DNA from: Poindextera sp036494815
GTDB lineage: Bacteria > Pseudomonadota > Alphaproteobacteria > Caulobacterales > Caulobacteraceae
Assembly (NCBI GenBank): GCA_036494815.1
Contig: DASXNV010000106.1
Location: forward strand, 62,001 to 126,000
Direction of reading: 5' to 3'
DNA: 64,000 nt
Part shown: positions 16,372-25,426 of the stretch, one piece after another
Position numbering within the stretch: position 1 is the stretch's first letter
Layout: each line of letters begins with the position of its first letter
Position numbers and translations under genes: made by a program
The notes under the pieces: generated by a model
Database searches by the model: none
The model's input: the letters and a program-made list of their open reading frames with translations, nothing else
What the model was told of the DNA's origin: nothing

Positions 16372-18159
16372 CTAATCGTCATCTTCCGGCGTATCGCCGT
16401 CTTCCACCGGCGGCGGCTCGACCACCACAGGCGCGCGGCGGATGCCCACGATCTCGGCGCCGGGGAAGGTCTGCATAACCGAGCGGACGAAGGGATCGGC
16501 TTCGATCTCGGCGCGAGTCTCGCGTTCCTCGCGCTTTTCTTTCTCCCAGGCGCTTTCCGCGCCACCGCCGCCCTCGGCCGCCACCAGCCAGGGCTGGCCG
16601 GTCCATTCCTTCAGGCGCGCCACCAGGCGCTGGGCGAGGTTGGAGGGCGCGCCGGGCGCCGGCTCATAGGTGATGGCGCCGGGGCGGAAGCTGATCGGGC
16701 GCATGAAGCGGTCCACGTCCAGCTTGAGCCCGATATCTCGCCGCGCCTCGATCAGGGCCATGACGTCGGTGAAGGACTCCAGCTTGGTGGCCGCTTGCGG
16801 CGCCGGGCGCGGGGCGACCATCCGGGCCTGGGCGGTCAAACCAGCCCCACCCCCGCCTCCACCGCCGGAGGACCCGCCACCGCCACCGGAGCCCCCCCCC
16901 GCCGGGGCGCCGTCGCGCAGGGCGCGCAGGGCTTCTTCCGGGCCGGGCAAGTCTGCAGCGTAGCACAGGCGGATCAGGGCCATGTCCACCGCCGCCTTGG
17001 GATCGGGGGCGCGGCGGGTGTCGTCATGGGCGCGCAGCAGCATCTGCCAGACCCGGGCCAGGGTTCCCGCCGAGGCGCCGGCGCCGATCGCCGCCAGCTT
17101 GGCCGCCTGTTCCTGCGGCAAGCCCAGGGCGTCCGGCCCCAGAGCCTTGGCCACCGAGGCGCTGTGGGCGTGCTCCAGCAGGTCCAGGGCCACCACCACC
17201 GGGTCGGCGCCATAGCCATAGAGGGTGCGGAACACCTCCAGCGCCTCGCCGGCGCGGCCCTTCATGGCCAGTTCGAACAGTTCGATGGTCTGGCCGCGAT
17301 CGGCCAGGCCCAGCATGTCACGCACCACCGAAGCCGGCACCACTTGGCCGCCCTCCGCCTGGACGATGGCCTGGTCCAGCAGCGATTGGGCGTCGCGCAC
17401 CGAGCCTTCGGCGGCGCGGGCGATCAGGGTCAGGCCTTCGGGTTCGATCCTCGCGCCTTCCGCGGCGGCGATCTGCTCCAGATTGGCGACGATGACCGGC
17501 GGCTCGACCCGGCGCAGGTCGAAGCGCTGGCAGCGCGACAGGATGGTCACCGGAACCTTGCGGATCTCGGTAGTGGCGAAGATGAACTTGGCGTGGGGCG
17601 GCGGCTCTTCCAGGGTCTTCAGCAGCGAATTGAACGCCGCCGTGGACAGCATGTGCACTTCGTCGATGATGTAGACCTTGTAGCGCGCCTGGACCGGGGA
17701 ATAGCGCACCCCGTCCAGCATCTCGCGCATGTCGTCGACCTTGGAGCGGCTGGCGGCGTCCAGCTCCAGCACGTCCAGGTGACGGCCCTCGATGATCGAG
17801 CGGCAATGGACCCCATCGACGCTGAGGTCGAGGGAGGGCTCGTGGACGGTGTCGCTCTCGAAGTTCAGCGCCCGGGCCAGCAGCCGCGCGGTGGTGGTCT
17901 TGCCGACCCCGCGCACCCCGGTGAGCATGAAGGCGTGGGCGATGCGACCCGAGGAAAAGGCGTTGCGCAGGGTGCGCACCATCGCCTCCTGGCCGATCAG
18001 GTCCTCGAAGGTGCGCGGACGGTATTTGCGGGCCAGGACCTGATAGGCGGCGCCATCCTGAACGGGCGTGGGCGCCGGTTCGGCGTCGCCGAACATGGAG
18101 AAGGTCTTGTCGTCGCGTTCTTCCAGTTCCGCGATCTCGCCCGGCAGGTCGTCGTCCAT
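16372..18159 (-). CDS. dnaX: DNA polymerase III subunits tau/gamma
   Basis: A 595-residue clamp loader subunit (start ATG 18159; a GTG 7 codons upstream is also open). AAA+ motifs are Walker A GVRGVGKTT (81-89), DEVHM (166-170) and the TLEEPPPHAKFIFATTE sensor region. The zinc module is degenerate: only one cysteine (Cys119) remains where E. coli DnaX has four. Domain III ends in a low-complexity Gly/Ser linker (about 418-438) encoded by a G-rich tract with a run of nine G. A tau-like C-terminal part follows, contacting polymerase and helicase. It lies between ybaB and the SRP RNA gene, as in related genomes. Confidence 0.96.
   Translation of the reverse strand: MDDDLPGEIAELEERDDKTFSMFGDAEPAPTPVQDGAAYQVLARKYRPRTFEDLIGQEAMVRTLRNAFSSGRIAHAFMLTGVRGVGKTTTARLLARALNFESDTVHEPSLDLSVDGVHCRSIIEGRHLDVLELDAASRSKVDDMREMLDGVRYSPVQARYKVYIIDEVHMLSTAAFNSLLKTLEEPPPHAKFIFATTEIRKVPVTILSRCQRFDLRRVEPPVIVANLEQIAAAEGARIEPEGLTLIARAAEGSVRDAQSLLDQAIVQAEGGQVVPASVVRDMLGLADRGQTIELFELAMKGRAGEALEVFRTLYGYGADPVVVALDLLEHAHSASVAKALGPDALGLPQEQAAKLAAIGAGASAGTLARVWQMLLRAHDDTRRAPDPKAAVDMALIRLCYAADLPGPEEALRALRDGAPAGGGSGGGGGSSGGGGGGGAGLTAQARMVAPRPAPQAATKLESFTDVMALIEARRDIGLKLDVDRFMRPISFRPGAITYEPAPGAPSNLAQRLVARLKEWTGQPWLVAAEGGGGAESAWEKEKREERETRAEIEADPFVRSVMQTFPGAEIVGIRRAPVVVEPPPVEDGDTPEDDD
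16892..16900 (-). other. G9 homopolymer in dnaX, possible slippage site
   Basis: The coding strand has nine consecutive G (codons GCG GGG GGG GGC) at the start of the Gly/Ser linker after domain III. A shift into the +1 frame would meet TGA at 16838-16836, after about 19 codons, giving a product of about 440 residues. A -1 shift would run to a stop ending at 16664. Homopolymer slippage makes gamma in Thermus dnaX, so this is a candidate site only. Confidence 0.4.
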
Positions 18160-18255
18160 CAAGGCCTCGGTTGGCGCCACCCGCGCGCAATGCGACTCGA
18201 ACGCTCAAGGCGCTGTATGCAGGATGACTCTGATTGTCGGCGGGTGGAAGGCAGG

Positions 18256-18352
18256 GTGGAGACTGAACGGCGACCCGGAGCGAAACTCGTTGTGGCTGCT
18301 TCCTTCCGGACCTGACCAGGTTGGCGAGGACTCCGCCCGCCGCCAGCCTCCG
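18256..18352 (-). ncRNA. ffs: 4.5S signal recognition particle RNA
   Basis: The minus strand carries the diagnostic SRP domain IV sequence CAGGTCCGGAAGGAAGCAGC (about 18294-18313), the Ffh-binding hairpin with its GGAA tetraloop. Flanking bases pair into one long interrupted stem, with terminal GGAG near 18351 against CTCC near 18258. That gives about 97 nt, the usual bacterial 4.5S length. The ends are estimated from the pairing. It lies between dnaX and nudC, its common place in alphaproteobacteria. Confidence 0.92.
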
Positions 18353-18425
18353 AGGCCTATATCGCGGCTGATCGCGTGCGATGCAAGTCTCGCGCACGTC
18401 GCAGGGCTTTGCTAAGCAGGATTCC

Positions 18426-19370
18426 ATGCCCCTCTCAGCCATCACCAATACCTTCGCCGGCAACCCCCTGGACCGCTCCAGCGAACGGCGCGCGGATCGC
18501 GACTGGGTGCGCGAACGCCTTGAGGATCTGGATTCCCTGGCCATCGCCCTGTGGAACGGCCGCCCCCTGGTGGAAGACACGCCCAAGGACGCCTCACGCC
18601 CCGACAAGGCGGTCCGCATCGCCTATCTGCCCACGGCCCTGGCCCGAGAACTGGCCGCAGGAGAGGAGCACACCCTGTTCCTGGGCCTGTGGAAAGGCGC
18701 CGCCGTCTTCGCCATCGACCTGGAGGGAGAGGCCGACCCGGCCAGCGGGCCACTCAACGGGTTCGGCCGCTTTGAGGACCTGCGCGGCGTCGCCCTACGC
18801 CTGCCCGCCACCGACGCCGCCATGATCGCCACCGCCAAGGCCATGTTCGAATGGCGACGCAAGCACGGCTTCTGTCCCAATTGCGGCCAGAAGACCATGA
18901 CCGTCGACGGGGGCTGGAAGCGGGTCTGCGAAGCCTGCCGCACCGAGCACTTTCCACGCACCGATCCGGTGGTGATCATGCTGCCGACCTTTGGCGACCG
19001 CTGCCTGATGGGCCGCCAGGCTGTGTGGCCCAAGGGGATGTATTCCGCCCTTGCGGGCTTTCTGGAGCCTGGCGAAAACATCGAGGAAGCCTGTGCGCGG
19101 GAGATCAAGGAAGAGGCCGGCCTGACCGCCACCTCGGTGCGCTACCACTCCACCCCGCCCTGGCCCTATCCGTCCTCGCTGATGATCGGCCTGATCGCCG
19201 AGGTCTCCGACGACAACGCCGCCCCCGACCAGACCGAACTGGAAGAGGTGCGTTGGTTCAGCCGCGAGGATTGTCGCGCCCTGCTGCGCGGGGAGCTGCC
19301 CGGCACCTTCGCCCCGCCGCCCCTGGCCATCGCCCACCAGCTGATCAAGGCCTGGGCGGAGGAAGGGTGA
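18426..19370 (+). CDS. nudC: NAD(+) diphosphatase / RNA decapping hydrolase NudC
   Basis: A 314-residue Nudix hydrolase that cleaves NADH/NAD+ and NAD-capped RNA. It has an N-terminal domain, a zinc ribbon (Cys150, 153, 168 and 171; CPNCGQ and CEAC) and a full Nudix box at 211-233 (GFLEPGENIEEACAREIKEE). The downstream STPPWPYPSS motif corresponds to the SQPWPFPxS signature that identifies the NADH-pyrophosphatase group. ATG 18426 is chosen; the frame is open 15 codons further up, toward the divergent SRP RNA. Confidence 0.95.
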   Translation: MPLSAITNTFAGNPLDRSSERRADRDWVRERLEDLDSLAIALWNGRPLVEDTPKDASRPDKAVRIAYLPTALARELAAGEEHTLFLGLWKGAAVFAIDLEGEADPASGPLNGFGRFEDLRGVALRLPATDAAMIATAKAMFEWRRKHGFCPNCGQKTMTVDGGWKRVCEACRTEHFPRTDPVVIMLPTFGDRCLMGRQAVWPKGMYSALAGFLEPGENIEEACAREIKEEAGLTATSVRYHSTPPWPYPSSLMIGLIAEVSDDNAAPDQTELEEVRWFSREDCRALLRGELPGTFAPPPLAIAHQLIKAWAEEG

Positions 19371-19442
19371 GGCCCACCCGCCTCGTCACAACCGGGTTTG
19401 ATGCTTAACCTGCGCCCAAAAAGCACCGGAGGGGTGAATCGC

Positions 19443-20798
19443 ATGTCCTTGGCCACCGAGCTGCGCAGCCTGGATCGCCATCAATGGAGCGCGGTGACCG
19501 CCAGCTTCCTAGGCTGGACCCTGGACGCCTTCGACTTCTTTTTGATGGTGTTCATGTTCAGCGCCATCGCCAAGGAGTTCCACACCAATGTGGCGGCGGT
19601 GGCCATAGCCAGCACCCTGACCCTGGCGGCGCGGCCGTTCGGGGCCCTGGTGTTCGGCATGCTGGCCGACCGGTTCGGGCGCAAGCCGATCCTGATGATC
19701 GACATCCTGCTCTATTCTGTGATGGAGTTCGCCTCGGCCTACGCGCCGACCCTGACCACCCTGTTGATCCTGCGCACCCTGTTCGGCTTCGCCATGGGCG
19801 GCGAGTGGGGCATCGGCGCGTCGCTGGTGATGGAGTCCATCCCGCCCAAGGCCCGTGGCTTTCTATCGGGGGTGCTGCAGGAGGGCTACGCGGCCGGCTT
19901 CCTGCTGGCTTCGCTGGTGTTCTTCTTCCTGTTCGACAGGATCGGCTGGCGCGGCATGTTCATGGTCGGGCTGGTCCCGGCCCTGCTGATCGTGCTGATC
20001 CGGCTGGGGGTCAAGGAATCGCCGGTGTTCGAAGCCCAGCGCCACACCCTGCCCCAGCGTAGCCTGTGGGTGATCCTGGGCATCGGCGTGGTCGCCCTGG
20101 GCGTGTCCATGGGGCCGGCCCTGATCGGCGCCCTCGACAAGGCCTTCATGCTGCGCTGGGTCTATTTCGTCGACGCGCCCATCGCCCTGTGCGGCCTGTG
20201 GATGTTCCGCAAGCACTGGAAGATGGCGCTCTATACGGTGCTGCTGACCACCGCCTTCAACTTCTTCAGCCACGGCGCCCAGGATCTCTATCCGACCTTC
20301 CTGGGCAAACAGCATGGGCTCAACACCCAGGTCACCGGCAGCCTGACCATGATCGGCAATGTGGGCGCAATCGTCGGCGGCCTGTTCTTCGGCGCCTGGT
20401 CCGAGCGGCTGGGACGGCGCTACACCATCATCATCGCCGCCCTGCTGTCGCTGCTGATCATTCCGCTGTGGGCCTTCTCGCACACCGTGGCGATGCTGGC
20501 GCTCGGCGCCTTCGCCATGCAGGTCATGGTCCAGGGCGCCTGGGGGGTGATCCCTGTGCACCTGAACGAGCTGGCGCCGCCGGAGGCCCGCGGATCATTT
20601 CCCGGCTTCGCCTATCAGCTGGGCAATATCCTGGCCTCGGGCTGCGTGGTCTGGCAGTCGCAGATCGCCGAGTCGCGGGGCGGCGACTATGGTTTCGCCA
20701 TGGCCCTGGTGGTGGGGATCGTCGCGGCGGTCATCGCCGTGGTGACCTTCTTCGGGCCGGAGCGGCGCGGGATCAGTTTCATCACCCAGGTGGAGTGA
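19443..20798 (+). CDS. MFS transporter, carboxylate/sialate-type symporter
   Basis: A 451-residue 12-helix major facilitator protein. Motif A is GMLADRFGRKPI between helices 2 and 3. GFAMGGEWGIGASLVMESIP in helix 4 and WTLDAFDFFLMVF in helix 1 are typical of the metabolite:H+ symporters (NanT, lactate and aromatic acid carriers) rather than drug pumps. ATG 19443 follows GGAGGGG. No catabolic gene is adjacent, so the substrate cannot be inferred. Helices 7 and 8 look normal. Confidence 0.9.
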   Translation: MSLATELRSLDRHQWSAVTASFLGWTLDAFDFFLMVFMFSAIAKEFHTNVAAVAIASTLTLAARPFGALVFGMLADRFGRKPILMIDILLYSVMEFASAYAPTLTTLLILRTLFGFAMGGEWGIGASLVMESIPPKARGFLSGVLQEGYAAGFLLASLVFFFLFDRIGWRGMFMVGLVPALLIVLIRLGVKESPVFEAQRHTLPQRSLWVILGIGVVALGVSMGPALIGALDKAFMLRWVYFVDAPIALCGLWMFRKHWKMALYTVLLTTAFNFFSHGAQDLYPTFLGKQHGLNTQVTGSLTMIGNVGAIVGGLFFGAWSERLGRRYTIIIAALLSLLIIPLWAFSHTVAMLALGAFAMQVMVQGAWGVIPVHLNELAPPEARGSFPGFAYQLGNILASGCVVWQSQIAESRGGDYGFAMALVVGIVAAVIAVVTFFGPERRGISFITQVE

Positions 20799-20832
20799 TA
20801 CCAGCGGCGGTTGGGTTTATGAACGTCCCAGC

Positions 20833-23800
20833 ATGAGCACCGCCCTCGAACCTCAGGTCCTGGCCTCAGACCCCGCCGCCTCGGTGTTCGTCACCGCCAA
20901 CGCCGGCTCGGGCAAGACCTCGACACTGGTCAAGCGGGTGGCGCGGCTGTTGCTGCGCGGGTCCAAGCCCGAGGCGATCCTGTGTGTCACCTATACCAAG
21001 GCGGCGGCGGCGGAGATGCAGCGGCGGCTGTTCGACGAACTGGGCAGCTGGGCGGTGGCGAAAAACGCCGTTTTGGCCGCCAAGCTCGCCGACCTTGATG
21101 AACGTCCGTCAGACCTGTCCGCGGCCCGCGCCCTGTTCGCCCGCGCCCTGGAGACGCCGGGCGGCCTGAAGATCCAGACGATCCACGCCTTCTGCGAAAA
21201 GCTGCTGCGGCGGTTTCCGTTGGAGGCCGGGGTCTCGCCGGGTTTCCAGGTGCTGGAGGACGCGGCCGCCGCCCAGGTGTCGGACTATGCCCGCGACGCG
21301 GTGGCCGAGTTCGCACAGGCGGCGCCGGACGGACCGGTGGGCCGCGCCTATCGCCATTTTTCGGTGGAGCTGGACTGGCGTGGCTTTCTGGCCATGTTCG
21401 CCGGGTTCGAGACCCGGCGGGCGGCGATCCGGGCCTATGTGGAGGGCTGCGCGGGCGGCGCCTACGCCCTCGATGTCTGGGCGCGCTGCGGCTTCGACCT
21501 TCCCACCGACCCGGCGAAAATCGAGCACGACGCGATCGCTGGGATCGACTGGGCGGCGTGGCGGCGGGCGGCCGAGGCGCTAAACGCCGGCACGCCCGCC
21601 AGCGACCAGCCACGCGCCGCCCTGATGCGGCTCATGGGTCCCAAGACGCCGTTCGCCGAGCTGTGGAGCGTGTTCGCCACCGCCACCGGCGAGCCTCGCG
21701 CGCGCCTGGCCACCAATTCGGTCGCACCGAGCGCCCGGGAATGGTTGACGGAAGAGCAGGCGCGATTGCATCAGGCTGTGGGCCAGCTGAAGGCGGCGCG
21801 AATCGCCCGCGACACGGTCCACGCCCTGACCTTGGCCCTGACCTATGCCGAGGTTTATGAGGGCGAAAAAGGCGTGGTCGGGGGCCTGGATTTCGGCGAC
21901 CTGATCGCCCGCACCGAAGCCCTTTTGACCCGCCGGGCGGACGCCGCCTGGGTGCTCTATAAGCTGGACGGCGGCATCGACCACATCCTGCTGGACGAGG
22001 CCCAGGACACAGCCCCGGACCAGTGGGAGATTCTGTCGGCCCTCACCGAGGAGTTCTTCGCCGGCTCGGGGCTCGGGGGTCTGCGCGAGCGGACCCTGTT
22101 CGCCGTGGGCGACGAGAAACAGTCGATCTATTCGTTCCAGGGCGCAAAGCCCGAGCGCTTCCTGGCCGAGCGCGGCGCCTACAAATCTCGGATCGAGGAC
22201 GCCGGCCGCCTGTTCCGCCCGGTGCCGCTGGAGGAAAGCTGGCGCTCGACGCCCGAAGTGCTGGAATTCGTCGACGCCGTGTTCGCCGATCCCGAGGCGG
22301 CGGCAGGCTTGAGGCCAACCGAGGAGGCTGACGCCGATGCGATCCGCCACCTCGCCCGCCGTTCGGCCGGCCATGGCGCCGTGGACCTGTGGCCGCTGGA
22401 GGAGAGCGAGCCGTTCGAGGAGCAGGACGCCTGGGCGCCGGTGGACCTGGAGCCGCCGGAGAGCGCCAACAAGAAACTGGCCCGGCGCATCGCCCAGGCC
22501 ATCAAGGGCGCCATCGCCCGCGGCGAGGCGGTGCTGGACCGGGAGAGCCGCGCCTGGCGGCCGGTGCGGGCGGGGGATTTCCTGATCCTGGTGCGCCGGC
22601 GCCGGGTCCTGTTTCACGAGATCATCCGCGCCCTCAAGCGCGAGGGCGTGGCCGTGGGGGGCGCCGATCGGCTGAAGCTGTCCGAACATATCGTGTTCCA
22701 AGACCTGATGGCCCTGGGCCGCTTCGCCCGCTTCACCGCCGACGACCTGACCCTGGCCGCGCTATTGCGCAGCCCGTTTTGCGAGATCGACGAGACCAGC
22801 CTGTTCGACCTGGCCTATGACCGCGCCGGCTCGCTGTGGGAGACCCTGCGGCGCCGGGCGGACGAGCGGGCCGAATGGGGCCGGGCGCGGGACTTTTTCG
22901 CCTGGGCCCTGGCCGAGGCCGCCGCTCGCCCGCCGTTCGACTTCTATGGCCGGGCGCTGAGCCGCATAGACCCCGAGGGCCGTTCCATGCGGGCGCGGAT
23001 GCTGACCCGCCTGGGCCGCGAGGCGGAGGACGCCATCGACGCCTTTCTCGGCCAAGCCCTGAGCCTGGAACAGGGCGGCACCCACGACCTGGAGCGCTTC
23101 CTGCACGCCATGGCCGCCACGGAAATCGAGGTCAAGCGCGAGCAGGAGGACACCTCTGGTCGGGAGGAAGGCGAGGTGCGGGTGATGACCACCCACGGGT
23201 CCAAGGGCCTGGAGGCGCCCATCGTCTATCTGCCCGACACCACGACCCGCGCCGGGGCCCAGGGCGGACCGTTGCTGGACGTCAAGGGCGGCGGGTTTCT
23301 GTGGGCGCCGCGCAAGGCCGACGATTGCCCGGCCTCGGCGGACGCCCGGGCGGCGCGGGAGGCGGCGGCGGCGGGCGAGAGCCTGCGCCTGCTTTATGTG
23401 GCCCTGACCCGCGCCCGCGACCGGGTGGTGCTATGTGGGGTCAAGACCAAGAACCAGTATTTTACGGGCAGCTGGTGCGACATGGCCGCCCGCGCCTTCG
23501 ATCGGCCCGAGATCGCCGAGCGCACACGCCTGGTGGGCGAGGGGGGGGCCCAGGTGACCCGGTTCGGCGCCGATTCCCAGGTGGTCGCCGCCTCGGCCGC
23601 CGCGGCGAAAGCGCCCGCCGCCCTGCCGGCCTGGGCGCGCCAGTTCGCCCCAGTAGCGGCGGCGGCCACCCGTTATGCCTCGCCGTCGACCCTGGCGGAG
23701 GCCGAGCGGGGACCCTCCAGCTCACCCCTGGCCGAACGGGCCGGCCTGGGCCGCTATAGGCGCGGCGTGCTGGTGCACCGCCTGCTGCAGCTTCTGCCCG

Positions 23801-24270
23801 ACCTGCCCCTGGACGAACGGGCCGAGGCCGCCGCCACCCTGCTGCGCCGCGAGCCGGACCTGACCCCCGACCAGCGCGAGGAGATGGCCAGCGCCGCCCT
23901 GGCCGTGCTGGAGGATACGCGTTTCGCCGCCGTGTTCGGCTCTGGGTCGCGGGCCGAAGTGGCCATCGCCGGCAGCGCGGCGGGACTGCCGCCCGGCCTG
24001 GCCATATCGGGCCGCATCGACCGGCTGGTGGTGGAACCCGGCCGGGTGCTGGTGGTCGACTACAAGACTAACCGCCCCGCCCCGCGCCGCATCGAAGAAG
24101 CCGACCGGGCCTATAGGGTTCAGATGGCCCTCTATTGGGCGGTGCTGTCGGAGGTCTTCCCGGGCCGGCGGATCGAGGCCGCCCTGGTGTGGACCGACGG
24201 ACCAAAGTTGATGCCGGTGTCAGAAAAGATCATCGCCGAGACCCTGGCCTCGCTGCGTGCAAACGGTTGA
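20833..24270 (+). CDS. addA: Double-strand break repair helicase-nuclease AddA
   Basis: A 1145-residue UvrD-like helicase with a C-terminal RecB-family nuclease, the partner of AddB in RecBCD-type end processing. Walker A is NAGSGKTS (24-31), motif II LLDEAQDTAPDQ (Asp388, Glu389), and GDEKQSIYSFQGA is motif III. TTHGSKGLEAPIVYLPDT and LLYVALTRARDRV are motifs V and VI. The nuclease motif is VVDYKTNRP (Asp1076, Lys1078). trxA follows after 79 bases. addB is not adjacent but lies at 58707-61772 on the same strand. Confidence 0.96.
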   Translation: MSTALEPQVLASDPAASVFVTANAGSGKTSTLVKRVARLLLRGSKPEAILCVTYTKAAAAEMQRRLFDELGSWAVAKNAVLAAKLADLDERPSDLSAARALFARALETPGGLKIQTIHAFCEKLLRRFPLEAGVSPGFQVLEDAAAAQVSDYARDAVAEFAQAAPDGPVGRAYRHFSVELDWRGFLAMFAGFETRRAAIRAYVEGCAGGAYALDVWARCGFDLPTDPAKIEHDAIAGIDWAAWRRAAEALNAGTPASDQPRAALMRLMGPKTPFAELWSVFATATGEPRARLATNSVAPSAREWLTEEQARLHQAVGQLKAARIARDTVHALTLALTYAEVYEGEKGVVGGLDFGDLIARTEALLTRRADAAWVLYKLDGGIDHILLDEAQDTAPDQWEILSALTEEFFAGSGLGGLRERTLFAVGDEKQSIYSFQGAKPERFLAERGAYKSRIEDAGRLFRPVPLEESWRSTPEVLEFVDAVFADPEAAAGLRPTEEADADAIRHLARRSAGHGAVDLWPLEESEPFEEQDAWAPVDLEPPESANKKLARRIAQAIKGAIARGEAVLDRESRAWRPVRAGDFLILVRRRRVLFHEIIRALKREGVAVGGADRLKLSEHIVFQDLMALGRFARFTADDLTLAALLRSPFCEIDETSLFDLAYDRAGSLWETLRRRADERAEWGRARDFFAWALAEAAARPPFDFYGRALSRIDPEGRSMRARMLTRLGREAEDAIDAFLGQALSLEQGGTHDLERFLHAMAATEIEVKREQEDTSGREEGEVRVMTTHGSKGLEAPIVYLPDTTTRAGAQGGPLLDVKGGGFLWAPRKADDCPASADARAAREAAAAGESLRLLYVALTRARDRVVLCGVKTKNQYFTGSWCDMAARAFDRPEIAERTRLVGEGGAQVTRFGADSQVVAASAAAAKAPAALPAWARQFAPVAAAATRYASPSTLAEAERGPSSSPLAERAGLGRYRRGVLVHRLLQLLPDLPLDERAEAAATLLRREPDLTPDQREEMASAALAVLEDTRFAAVFGSGSRAEVAIAGSAAGLPPGLAISGRIDRLVVEPGRVLVVDYKTNRPAPRRIEEADRAYRVQMALYWAVLSEVFPGRRIEAALVWTDGPKLMPVSEKIIAETLASLRANG

Positions 24271-24349
24271 ACCCTGGGGTGGGTCTGCTTAGATGCCACG
24301 CCTGACGCCCCTAGCGGGCGATTTGCCTCCCAAAAGGACTTGGCTTCCC

Positions 24350-24685
24350 ATGAGCACCGTCAAGGTCACCGACGAATCCTTCGAGCAAGATGTGCTGAAG
24401 GCCGACAAACCCGTTCTGGTCGACTTCTGGGCCGAATGGTGCGGCCCCTGCAAGCAGATCGCCCCCGCCCTGGAAGCGATCGCCGAAGAACTGGCCGACC
24501 ACATCACCGTGGCCAAGCTCAATATCGAGGAAAGCCCCACCACGCCTTCGCGCTACGGCGTGCGCGGTATCCCCACCATGATGCTGTTCCGCGGCGGCCA
24601 GATGGCGGCCATGAAGGTCGGCGCCATGCCCAAGCAGAAGATCCTGGAATGGCTGAGCGAAACCGGGGTCCAGGCCACGGTTTGA
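24350..24685 (+). CDS. trxA: Thioredoxin 1
   Basis: A 111-residue thioredoxin, the cytoplasmic disulfide reductase. The active site WCGPC is at residues 30-34 and the cis-proline loop is RGIPTMMLF. ATG 24350 matches the usual N-terminus; the frame is open 19 codons further upstream with no thioredoxin character. The addA-trxA order is the common alphaproteobacterial one. Confidence 0.97.
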   Translation: MSTVKVTDESFEQDVLKADKPVLVDFWAEWCGPCKQIAPALEAIAEELADHITVAKLNIEESPTTPSRYGVRGIPTMMLFRGGQMAAMKVGAMPKQKILEWLSETGVQATV

Positions 24686-24728
24686 GAGTTCTTCTAACTC
24701 TATCGCGGGCTCAACATTCAATAGGTCT

Positions 24729-24750
24729 TCGCCGGGCCCCCTCCCGGCGA
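24729..24750 (+). terminator. GC-rich hairpin after trxA
   Basis: TCGCCGGG-CCCCCT-CCCGGCGA is a perfect 8-bp stem with a 6-base loop, 44 bases after the trxA stop. There is no T-run, so it is a weak or Rho-assisted terminator candidate. Confidence 0.5.
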
Positions 24751-24841
24751 TCCATATGTGAACTTTCCGATTCGGCGGCAGGTCGATGACGGCTCGCTGG
24801 GATCCGTTCTCTTGTGATCCGCCCGGTCCTTCACGGCATGG

Positions 24842-24864
24842 ATCACCGCGACAAGCGCGGTGAT
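24842..24864 (-). terminator. Hairpin after the FKBP gene
   Basis: ATCACCGCG-ACAAG-CGCGGTGAT is a perfect 9-bp stem with a 5-base loop, 17 bases past the FKBP stop on the minus strand. No T-run follows. It lies between two convergent genes and could end transcription from both sides. Confidence 0.5.
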
Positions 24865-24880
24865 GACGGGCGGTTGGCGC

Positions 24881-25396
24881 CTACCCCATCGCCGCGCCGC
24901 CCGGGTGGGGCAGGACGCCGATCAGCCGGATGCGGAACACCAGCACGCTGTTGGCGGGAATCGGGCCGGTCTCATTGGCGCCGTAGCCCAGGGCCGGCGG
25001 CACGAACAGCAGCCATTCATCGCCCGGTCGCATCTGTTGCAAGGCCTCGACCCAGGCCGGGATCAGGCCGCTGAGCGCCGGAAAGTCGGCCGGGGTCCCC
25101 CGTTCGAACGAGCTGTCGAACACCTTGCCCTGTAGCGGCTTATCGGCGGGGCCGAGCAGGCGGCCCTCATAGTGCACCTTGATCTCGTCCGCCGGATTGG
25201 GCTTGGGGCCATCGGCGGCGCCCTTGGCGATGATCCTGTATTGCAGGCCGTCGGCCAGGGTGACCACGCCAGGCTGTTTGCCATTGGCGGCCATGAAGGC
25301 GTTGGCGGCCTGCAGGTTGTCCTGGGCGGCCTTGGTGTTGGGGCCACAGGAGACAAGGCCCAGGGCCAGGCCAAGCACGGCGAGAAGACGGGTCAC
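24881..25396 (-). CDS. FKBP-type peptidyl-prolyl isomerase lipoprotein
   Basis: A 171-residue FKBP-fold prolyl isomerase, probably exported. The N-terminal signal ends in a lipobox (GLVSC, Cys17), so it should be membrane-anchored on the periplasmic side. The FKBP core includes VKVHYEGRLL, the VFDSSFERG region, MRPGDEWLLFVPPALGYG and the VFRIRLIGV strand. It resembles the FkpA/Mip C-terminal domain without their long dimerisation helix. It is convergent with trxA. Confidence 0.93.
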   Translation of the reverse strand: MTRLLAVLGLALGLVSCGPNTKAAQDNLQAANAFMAANGKQPGVVTLADGLQYRIIAKGAADGPKPNPADEIKVHYEGRLLGPADKPLQGKVFDSSFERGTPADFPALSGLIPAWVEALQQMRPGDEWLLFVPPALGYGANETGPIPANSVLVFRIRLIGVLPHPGGAAMG

Positions 25397-25426
25397 GGGC
25401 GGTCTCCGGTCATTGGAGTGGAAGCG

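Noticed and set aside
16021..18315. A 764-codon open frame on the plus strand across ybaB and dnaX
   Set aside because: It is antisense to well-recognised genes. Its His/Gly/Gln-rich composition is what GC-rich genes give in the mirror frame, and it matches no known family.
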